A stretch of DNA of 17,141 nt, from the NCBI GenBank assembly GCA_038202795.1, contig JBBREQ010000050.1, positions 1-17,141 on the forward strand. Reading direction: 5' to 3'. The notes beneath the pieces were generated by a model that did no database searches, was not told the DNA's origin, and was given only the letters and a program-made list of their open reading frames with translations. The first letter of the stretch is position 1. Every line of letters starts with the position of its first letter. The position numbers and the translations under genes are program-made. Below, in pieces: positions 1-5,643 of this stretch. The stretch is from PHET01 sp038202795. GTDB lineage: Bacteria; Actinomycetota; Coriobacteriia; Anaerosomatales; PHET01.

Positions 1-1430
1 CCTCCGCGCACGACGCGCGCGGTCTTGGCAGCAAGGCCCATGAGCGCCTTGATCGCGTCGCTTGTGCGACCCTTCGCGCGAGCCTCGAGCAGTTTACCCA
101 GGAGCACAAAGGTGATCAGGAGCGCGCTGGTCTCGTAGAAGACAGGTTCCATCACAAGCGACGGCACGAACGTCGCCGCCACGCTGTAGAAGAACGCTGC
201 GGAGGTACCAATCGCGATCAGCGTGTCCATGTTGCCCGTGCGCTGCTTGAGCGCGCCCCAAGCTCCCTTGTAGAAGCGGGCACCCGCGATGAACTGCACG
301 GGGGCGGCCAGCAGGAACATCAGGTACTTGCCCAGTTGCATGGGTGCCCAGGCGCCGCCTAACGTGGCCGCCATGAACTCGGCGAGACGCAGCGGAACCT
401 CGTCCATGAACGGCGGGATCATTGCGATGAGCAACAGCGGAATCGAGATGGCCAGCGAGAAGATGAACATGCGCTTCTCGTCTGCGTATGCCTTGGCCTG
501 CGCCTCACGCTGCGCGTCGGCACCGCTGGCTACGCCTGCTGCGGCCTCGACCTTGACGGTCGCACCATAGCCGGCACCCTTGATGGCGCTGATGATCTCG
601 TCGACGCCCACCACGGTCGGGTCGAACTCGACCGTCCCGGTCTCCATGGCCAGGTTGACCGACGCCTTCTTCACGCCATCGAGCTTGTTGAGCACCTTCT
701 CGATGAGGCCTGAGCAGCTGGCGCAGTGCATCCCAGTCAACACCAGGGTCACCTTGCCGGTATCGCCGTGGGGTGCCGCAACGGCCATCGGCGTGGCGGT
801 GTATCCCAGCTTGCTGACCAGGTCGACAATCGTCGCGTCGGTGATGATCTCGGGGTCGTAGGTAGCCGCGAGCCGCTCGGTGGCGAGGTTCACCACGCCC
901 AATGTCACGCCCGGCGTCTTCGCGAGCGTCTTCTCGATGACGGCCACGCAACTCGCGCAGGTCATTCCTCCCACAGCGAACGTCGCTTCAGCGAGATCGT
1001 GATCCTCGGGGATGGGCTCCGGGTCGGGCAGCGTATCGAGCCGAGCTATCTCGGCCTCCTCGGCCGCCATGTCGTCCATGTCCATGTCCATATCCATGTC
1101 CATGTCCATATCCATGTCCATGTCCATCGGCGCCTTATCGGAGTCCGCGCCCTGTGCGGGCTCGACTGTAGCGGTGGACGGGGAATCTGATTCAGCGGTG
1201 ACAAACGGGTCTCCGGGTGTGAATCCTGCGTCGATAACGGCGCCGGTGAGTTCATCGATGCTGACCTCTTGGTCGAGCTCGACGATCACCTCACCTGCAT
1301 GGGCGTCAGCGCTCACCGAGACGACGCCGTCGATCTTGCTGGCGTTCATGCTCACAAGCTTCTCGCAGGCACCGCAGTGCATGCCTACGACGGAGAGCCT
1401 GAGCACCTGATGTGCGGTATCAGTTGTCAT
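1..1430 (-). CDS. copA: Copper-translocating P-type ATPase, N-terminal part (gene continues past the left edge)
   Basis: This is the first 476 codons of a P1B-type ATPase that would use ATP to move copper across the cytoplasmic membrane; its phosphorylation and nucleotide-binding domains lie outside the window. Three heavy-metal-associated domains are visible, each with a CxxC copper site: GMHCGAC (residues 16-22), GMTCASC (155-161) and GMHCASC (233-239). A run of nine Met-Asp pairs (102-119) sits in the acidic linker between the first and second domains. Hydrophobic segments begin near residue 315, followed by the family-typical stretch GKLLEARAKGRTSDAIKALM close to the window edge. The ATG follows the cupredoxin stop by 10 bp and has a modest AGGA-like ribosome site, so it is probably the last gene of the minus-strand copper operon. 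The CopA class is secure from the HMA motifs; Cu(I) is the expected substrate but the CPC motif is not in view. The gene symbol is by family. Confidence 0.93.
   Translation of the reverse strand, partial: MTTDTAHQVLRLSVVGMHCGACEKLVSMNASKIDGVVSVSADAHAGEVIVELDQEVSIDELTGAVIDAGFTPGDPFVTAESDSPSTATVEPAQGADSDKAPMDMDMDMDMDMDMDMDMDDMAAEEAEIARLDTLPDPEPIPEDHDLAEATFAVGGMTCASCVAVIEKTLAKTPGVTLGVVNLATERLAATYDPEIITDATIVDLVSKLGYTATPMAVAAPHGDTGKVTLVLTGMHCASCSGLIEKVLNKLDGVKKASVNLAMETGTVEFDPTVVGVDEIISAIKGAGYGATVKVEAAAGVASGADAQREAQAKAYADEKRMFIFSLAISIPLLLIAMIPPFMDEVPLRLAEFMAATLGGAWAPMQLGKYLMFLLAAPVQFIAGARFYKGAWGALKQRTGNMDTLIAIGTSAAFFYSVAATFVPSLVMEPVFYETSALLITFVLLGKLLEARAKGRTSDAIKALMGLAAKTARVVRG
1075..1128 (-). repeat. 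Three tandem 18-bp units (nine 6-bp units) coding (Met-Asp)9
   Basis: On the plus strand, tccatg-like hexamers repeat nine times. Every third one varies in its last base, giving three 18-bp units (the final one ends in c). It lies in frame inside the copper ATPase gene and codes alternating Met and Asp at residues 102-119. Such a short tandem array can change length by slippage in steps of two residues without breaking the frame. A copper- or silver-binding role through Met thioethers and carboxylates is an inference. Confidence 0.9.
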
Positions 1431-1440
1431 GTCAGTTCCT

Positions 1441-1965
1441 CTACTTGACGACGATCTTGCCGAAGACCATCTCCATGCCGCATGAGAAGGCGTACTCGCC
1501 TGCATCCAACGCGGGAAGCTTGACGGTCTTGGCACCGGTGGTGAGGTCCTCGTAGAAGCCGAGCTCCTTGCTCATGACCTGCCCCGTGCAACCACTGGAC
1601 TGGCCAAAGGTGATCTGGGCGGGCACGCCTGCCTTCAACACGATCACGTTAGGATTGTACGTACCCGTGGAGAGGTCCACATCGATCGTCTGGACCGCTC
1701 CAGCGACCTTCGCGGTGCCCTCGACTTGGTCCCCGGAGACGCCGTTGGCGGTGGGCGCGCCCGATCCGCAACATGCGCACGCCGGCGTGTCAGAGCCGCC
1801 TGTCGCAGCCTGGACGGCGCCCGTGGCGCTGGCAACACCGGACGCGGCCTTGGCGCCCGAACGAGCCTGCGCGAACTGGAATGCCCCGAAGAACGCGACT
1901 CCTGCGATCGCGATGAGCACGACCGAGCGAGTGACGTTGCGGTTCTTGATGTTTGAATCAGTCAT
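1441..1965 (-). CDS. Membrane-anchored or secreted cupredoxin-domain protein with a CxCC motif
   Basis: A 174-residue protein. An N-terminal hydrophobic segment (about 14-31) looks like a signal anchor. A low-complexity Ala/Gly/Ser linker follows, holding a Cys-rich CACCGSG motif (63-69), and then a C-terminal cupredoxin-like domain (about 93-174). The domain resembles the EfeO-type/Cupredoxin_1 group. Its likely metal-site residues are Cys126 (SSGCTG) and Cys162 in CGMEM with Met164 and Met166, so a Cys replaces the usual first His. The ATG at 1965 is chosen because AGAGGAGA lies just upstream; an upstream start at 2010 would overlap the preceding gene and has no ribosome site. It sits 25 bp after the TauE/SafE-cupredoxin gene and 10 bp before the copper ATPase, with which it is surely co-transcribed. 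A role as an extracytoplasmic copper carrier or sensor is inferred; the domain closely matches the one in the upstream gene. Confidence 0.85.
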   Translation of the reverse strand: MTDSNIKNRNVTRSVVLIAIAGVAFFGAFQFAQARSGAKAASGVASATGAVQAATGGSDTPACACCGSGAPTANGVSGDQVEGTAKVAGAVQTIDVDLSTGTYNPNVIVLKAGVPAQITFGQSSGCTGQVMSKELGFYEDLTTGAKTVKLPALDAGEYAFSCGMEMVFGKIVVK

Positions 1966-1990
1966 TGCAGTATCTCCTCTGAAAGGTGCG

Positions 1991-3271
1991 CTAGCTGAAC
2001 GAACCGCCAAGCGACATGCCTGCGATGATCGCGGCTGCCACGGTGGCGACGATGATGCCTATCTCAAGCCAGGTGAATCCAAACAGTCCGGCCGGCTCTT
2101 CGACCTTGCCCTTCTTCTTGTCGGCAGAGGCTATCCGAGCGTCTCGGCGCTGTGCGATGACGAGCGAGCCGATGGCTCCCGCAATCGCAAGCCCGATCCA
2201 CAGCACAGGCCTGCCCAGAAGCCCGCCGCCCGCTCCAGAGTCACCCACAACGAGCTGACCCGACATCATGCTCATGCCGCACGTCAGCGTGTAGGTTCCC
2301 GGGGCAGTCGCGGGAATGTCGACGTTGGTCACGCCGTTGGGCGCGAGGTCTGCGAGGATGTTGAGTTGCGGCAGGTAGATCTGTGCCGAGCACGCGTTGT
2401 CCTCGCGGCGGTCAACGACCAGACGCACGGGCGTATCGGCAGGAATCGAGACGACCTGCGGCACGAACTGCGTGTTCTCGATGACGAGCGGGATCTCGAC
2501 GACGCCATCAGCAGCCGTCGTGTACGAGGTCTGCTGCGGAGCTCCGCTACCGGCGACTGCGGTCTGGAGCGTCAGGAACGTGACCGGTGAGCCAGTGGCC
2601 ACCAAGCCGCGGTTGATGAAGACGACGCCGAACAGGATCACGCCTATGGCGAGCACGGACATCATCCGCTGCTTCCATACGCGTGGTATGAGCGACCCGG
2701 CGGTACCGAACGCCACCATGAGCGGCGCCGTGCCCAGCGCGAACGCGGCCATCCCAGCGGCGCCTGTTACCGCGCTTCCGCTCGCAGCGGCAGCGACCTG
2801 GGCCGCCATCAGGGGACCGCAGGGCAACAAGCCGGTCATGAGCCCGAACGTGACGGGGGTGGCCAACGTGCTGTGGCCCTCTTGAGCATCGGTCACTGAC
2901 TTGCGGCGCAGTTTCATGAGGCTGTTCATCAGCCACAGGGGCGGGCGTGGGGTAAGCCGTGCGGCCCACGGCACCTTGCCGGTCATGCCCAAGCCAAGCA
3001 CGATCATGAAGCCGCCCGCCAGGAAGTACACATACGGGCGAGCGGCGTCGAGATTGATTAGCCCGCCCAAGGCGCCCAAGAGCAGACCAACGAGCATGTA
3101 GCTCAGGAGTTTCGCTCCCTGGTAGGCCAGGTTTGGGGTCAGTTTGCGGTACCACGGGCCGTCCTCTTCTCCCTTGACCGCGTAGGTCAAGACGAGCGGA
3201 CCGCACATGGACACGCAGTGCAGGCTGGTACCCAGCCCAAGCACGAACATAGAAACCATGAATGTAGACAA
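1991..3271 (-). CDS. TauE/SafE (UreH/DsbD-like) membrane protein fused to a cupredoxin domain
   Basis: A 426-residue integral membrane protein. The N-terminal half (about 1-222) has five to six hydrophobic helices with the paired motifs HCVSMCGP (18-25) and LLPCGP (148-153), typical of the 'sulfite exporter TauE/SafE' or heavy-metal transport subgroup related to DsbD/CcdA. A cupredoxin domain follows (about 250-343) with Cys294 and CGMSMM (331-336). Two further hydrophobic segments (about 353-373 and 402-422) flank a Lys-rich stretch. The cupredoxin aligns along its length with the next gene's domain. A TTG start at 3271 is preferred because GAGGAG lies 7 nt upstream; the internal ATG at 3259 is too far from it. 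Relatives of this class occur beside copper ATPases and in cytochrome oxidase copper supply, so copper or thiol handling is the likely job rather than sulfite export. The actual substrate is not shown by the sequence. Confidence 0.87.
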   Translation of the reverse strand: MSTFMVSMFVLGLGTSLHCVSMCGPLVLTYAVKGEEDGPWYRKLTPNLAYQGAKLLSYMLVGLLLGALGGLINLDAARPYVYFLAGGFMIVLGLGMTGKVPWAARLTPRPPLWLMNSLMKLRRKSVTDAQEGHSTLATPVTFGLMTGLLPCGPLMAAQVAAAASGSAVTGAAGMAAFALGTAPLMVAFGTAGSLIPRVWKQRMMSVLAIGVILFGVVFINRGLVATGSPVTFLTLQTAVAGSGAPQQTSYTTAADGVVEIPLVIENTQFVPQVVSIPADTPVRLVVDRREDNACSAQIYLPQLNILADLAPNGVTNVDIPATAPGTYTLTCGMSMMSGQLVVGDSGAGGGLLGRPVLWIGLAIAGAIGSLVIAQRRDARIASADKKKGKVEEPAGLFGFTWLEIGIIVATVAAAIIAGMSLGGSFS

Positions 3272-3300
3272 AGTAGGACTCCTCGTGGGTGCGTCAGCAA

Positions 3301-3366
3301 GCGACCGTTACTGGTCGCACGACAGCTATTCCCGTTCTAGGCATGCGGGAGCACGCCTGAACAGGC
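3301..3366. promoter_or_regulatory. Cluster of short inverted repeats upstream of the TauE-cupredoxin gene
   Basis: The 106-bp gap between the small membrane protein gene and the TTG start at 3271 holds three small dyads: GCGACC-6 nt-GGTCGC (3301-3318, perfect), AGGCATGC-4 nt-GCACGCCT (3339-3358, one mismatch) and GCCTG-AA-CAGGC (3355-3366, perfect, overlapping the second). None is followed by a T-run in the minus direction, so they are not clear intrinsic terminators. They may be operator or mRNA-processing elements within the copper operon. I do not recognise a CsoR, CueR or CopY consensus in them. Confidence 0.3.
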
Positions 3367-3377
3367 ACGAGGAGATA

Positions 3378-3743
3378 CTAGACTCTGAAGCGCGCCCCCA
3401 AGGGGTCTTCAGGTGGAGGTGGCAGTGTCGCCTCAACCAGATAGACCGGACGCGAGACCAGCTGCGGCATGAACACGACCGCGACCGCCGCAAGCGCGGC
3501 GAACAGCGACAGCAGCAGACTCTGCCCGCCGGGGGGAATCACACCCTCCGGACCCGCCGTTGAGGTGTACTCCCCTCCACACGATCCGAACAAGCCCAGT
3601 TCCGAGCCGGCGTGCATGAAGCCCATGTATCCATTCTCCATCGAACAGCCCACCATGCGACACGTGGGAACCACGATCGCGACGAGCGCGACCGCGATCG
3701 CCAGTGCAATCAGTGACTTACGGCTGTTGACGAAGTGGCTCAC
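3378..3743 (-). CDS. Small two-helix membrane protein with a Met/Cys-rich loop, unknown function
   Basis: I do not recognise a family. The 121-residue product has two hydrophobic helices (about 10-26 and 74-95). The loop between them holds Cys28, Cys33 and Cys55, together with Met30, Met35, Met40, Met43 and His44, all potential copper ligands. The tail is proline-rich (PPPPEDP). The GTG start at 3743 is the first possible start in the open frame; AGGGGAG lies only 3 nt before it, which is short. An ATG overlapping it is followed at once by a stop. It lies between msrB and the TauE-cupredoxin gene, all in the same direction, so a copper-linked membrane role is suggested by context and ligand residues only. 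With both termini on one side, the loop would be on the opposite face, most simply outside the cell. Confidence 0.72.
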   Translation of the reverse strand: MSHFVNSRKSLIALAIAVALVAIVVPTCRMVGCSMENGYMGFMHAGSELGLFGSCGGEYTSTAGPEGVIPPGGQSLLLSLFAALAAVAVVFMPQLVSRPVYLVEATLPPPPEDPLGARFRV

Positions 3744-3808
3744 ATGCTCCCCTGTTCGGACTGTCGTGGCCGTTTAAGAGCAACCGCCGTGCCTACAGCA
3801 CCCAGTCC

Positions 3809-4210
3809 TTACTCTGAAGGTAAGAATTCGAGCGAGACCGAGTTGATGCAGTACCTGAGGCCCGTGGGTGGGGGCCCATCGGTGAACACATGCCCCAGAT
3901 GCCCGTCGCACACCGCGCAACGCACCTCCGTGCGGGTCATCCCGAAGTTCGTGTCCCGGTGCTCGGTGACTGCCGCTTTCTCCACGGGCTCGTAGAAACT
4001 CGGCCATCCGCACCCCGAGTGGAACTTCGCCACGCTGCCGAACAGCGGCGACTGGCACCCGGAGCAGCGGTAGACACCCTTCTCAGCAGTGTCGGTCAGC
4101 GCACCCGAAAACGCCGGCTCGGTCCCCGCGCGGCGCAGCACGCGGAACTGCTCTGCCGAGAGTACCTCACGCCACTCGTCGTCGGTCTTGTGTATCGGTT
4201 CTCGTGTCAT
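3809..4210 (-). CDS. msrB: Peptide-methionine (R)-S-oxide reductase
   Basis: MsrB reduces the R form of methionine sulfoxide in proteins, repairing oxidised Met. The 133-residue length fits a stand-alone MsrB. Zinc-site pairs CSGC (Cys49, Cys52) and CAVC (Cys98, Cys101), the GCGWPSF stretch (66-72, with a possible resolving Cys67) and the catalytic RYCINS motif (Cys121) are all present. No signal peptide is visible, so it should be cytoplasmic. The ATG at 4210 is chosen because AGGAGGC lies 7 nt upstream; a TTG one codon earlier is less likely. It is the first gene of the minus-strand run leading to the copper genes and is divergent from the gene at 4378. The 65-bp gap to the next gene leaves open whether it shares their transcript. 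Confidence 0.95.
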   Translation of the reverse strand: MTREPIHKTDDEWREVLSAEQFRVLRRAGTEPAFSGALTDTAEKGVYRCSGCQSPLFGSVAKFHSGCGWPSFYEPVEKAAVTEHRDTNFGMTRTEVRCAVCDGHLGHVFTDGPPPTGLRYCINSVSLEFLPSE

Positions 4211-4324
4211 CAATGTGCCTCCTCATTGGTGTCCATCCCCAACCCGGGGCCGCCTCACTCGACAGAATCCACACATGGGTTGGGCGCGCTCCTTGCTATC
4301 ATCGCGGGTATGTGCCCCGAACAC

Positions 4325-4365
4325 GGGGCTCGCCACACCGAACCCGGCCTCTGCGGCCGAGCCCC
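4325..4365 (+). promoter_or_regulatory. Inverted repeat in the leader directly before the ribosome site of the gene at 4378
   Basis: A perfect 8-bp inverted repeat, GGGGCTCG (4325-4332) and CGAGCCCC (4358-4365), encloses 25 nt. Its right arm ends exactly where the AGGAGG ribosome site (4366-4371) begins. If transcribed, this stem would sit against the Shine-Dalgarno sequence and could tune translation. I do not recognise a named riboswitch. The divergent spacer 4211-4377 must also hold promoters for msrB and this gene; I see no convincing -35/-10 pair for either. Confidence 0.35.
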
Positions 4366-4377
4366 AGGAGGCCTGTT

Positions 4378-5604
4378 GTGAAGATCCGACGTTTGTCCGT
4401 GATGCTTGTCCTCGTCGCGCTCGCGAGCCTCGCGTTCGCGCCCAGCGCCTTCGCTGTCCCTGTCGACTGGGAGTCCGTCGACGTGACCGTCCACGACGAG
4501 GGGTCCTCCTCGGTGATGCTGGTGACAGGGACCCTTCCCGAAGGCACAGCGTTGCCTGCGGAAGTCGAATTCGCGGTGCCCACCGGCGGCAAGCTCCAGT
4601 GGAGCGGTGAGATTCTGGGCGGTGACCCCGCGGCCGATCCTGCGGTCACTGCGCAGGTCAAGACGGTAGGCAGCAACGATATCTACACGTTCACGCTCGC
4701 CAAGGCCAGCATCGGCCAGCTGGAGATCGTGGGACCGACGTTCTTCCAGGCCGGCGCGGCCGGCAGCAACGGTACGCTCGCGTGGACTCCCTTGAAGGAC
4801 ACCAAGAGACTACGGTTGAGCGTGCGGGTACCCAAGGGCGGTCAGATCACCACTATGTCGCCCGGTGCGCAGACGCTCCAAGGACCGGACGGCTTGGCCT
4901 ATGTAGACCGGGTCTTCGAGAACGTGAAGGCGAACGAGGAAGTCGCCGTCTCGCTCAACTACGCAGCGGGCCCGGTAAGCACCTCGGCGCCCGCTTCGTC
5001 GGGCGACGCCACCCTGCCCCTCATCATCGTGTTGTTGGTAGCCGCTGCGGGCACCGTGCTGCTCATAGTCGCTATCAACGGCAAGATGAAGAACCGTGCG
5101 GCAACCGAGCACGACGATGACTACGAAGACGAGGGCGCATTCGCCCAGGACACCGCGCCTACGCGGAACACGACACCGGCGCGCAAGACCTCCAAGCAGA
5201 CTCCAGCTGAAGTCGCGCCTAAGCGATCGAACGCTGCGCTGATCATCACGGCTGTTGTCATCATTGTGGCTGTGGCCGGCGGCATCATGGCGAGTCAGAC
5301 CTCCTCGAGCGCTACCAAGACGGCCGACGGCTTCGTGCAGGAGTTCGCGCAAGGGGACCCCTGCAGCTCAGCCACGTTTGCGCTGTTGAGCAAGCCGACA
5401 GAGGGCGACGCCGAGAAGCTCTTCGAGGCAGTCAAGGCGGCGAGCCCGCTTCGGGCAGTGGCCTACACCGAGGGTGCTCCGCGCATCCAAGTAGAGTTCT
5501 GCGACTCGACCACCACCCCCGAGAAGGTGCAGCAAGCACTCGCATCGACCGGGCTGATCGGGGCCCAGATACAGCAGCCGCCCGGCGCTGCGCCCGCACA
5601 GTAG
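4378..5604 (+). CDS. Exported two-pass membrane protein of unknown function
   Basis: A 408-residue protein with a signal peptide (hydrophobic about 7-21, likely cleavage after AFA at 26), then a beta-rich-looking extracytoplasmic region (27-210). A membrane helix (about 213-234), a charged presumably cytoplasmic linker with an acidic patch and a Thr/Pro/Lys stretch (235-284), and a second helix (about 285-304) follow. The last about 90 residues are extracytoplasmic and hold only two cysteines (Cys329, Cys375), which could form a disulfide. I recognise no family. The spacing of segments in 345-395 loosely recalls an HMA-type ferredoxin-like fold lacking CxxC, but that is weak. The GTG start at 4378 has AGGAGG 6 nt upstream and leads straight into the signal peptide; a start at 4204 would overlap msrB and bury the signal. 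It ends with tandem TAG TAA stops before a strong terminator and appears monocistronic. Confidence 0.85.
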   Translation: MKIRRLSVMLVLVALASLAFAPSAFAVPVDWESVDVTVHDEGSSSVMLVTGTLPEGTALPAEVEFAVPTGGKLQWSGEILGGDPAADPAVTAQVKTVGSNDIYTFTLAKASIGQLEIVGPTFFQAGAAGSNGTLAWTPLKDTKRLRLSVRVPKGGQITTMSPGAQTLQGPDGLAYVDRVFENVKANEEVAVSLNYAAGPVSTSAPASSGDATLPLIIVLLVAAAGTVLLIVAINGKMKNRAATEHDDDYEDEGAFAQDTAPTRNTTPARKTSKQTPAEVAPKRSNAALIITAVVIIVAVAGGIMASQTSSSATKTADGFVQEFAQGDPCSSATFALLSKPTEGDAEKLFEAVKAASPLRAVAYTEGAPRIQVEFCDSTTTPEKVQQALASTGLIGAQIQQPPGAAPAQ

Positions 5605-5608
5605 TAAC

Positions 5609-5643
5609 AACGGCGCAGGGCCCTATGCGGGCCCTGCGCCGTT
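5609..5643. terminator. Perfect 15-bp hairpin between convergent genes, probable bidirectional terminator
   Basis: AACGGCGCAGGGCCC (5609-5623) pairs with GGGCCCTGCGCCGTT (5629-5643) across a 5-nt loop. It starts 5 nt after the stop of the plus-strand gene and serves that side as a GC-rich hairpin ending in GTT. On the other strand, one arm codes the last residues of transketolase and the transketolase stop codon begins in the loop. Long U-runs are missing, as is common in high-GC genomes. Confidence 0.85.

Noticed and set aside
1075..1128. CRISPR-like repeat
   Set aside because: The units are 6 bp with no spacers and lie in frame in a coding gene, so this is a protein repeat.
3758..3808. GGACTG/CAGTCC inverted repeat between msrB and the small membrane protein gene
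   Set aside because: The arms are 6 bp and 39 nt apart, which is too weak to call an operator or hairpin.
4204..4377. N-terminal extension of the gene at 4378
   Set aside because: It would overlap msrB and push a good signal peptide inside the protein. GTG at 4378 has a strong ribosome site.
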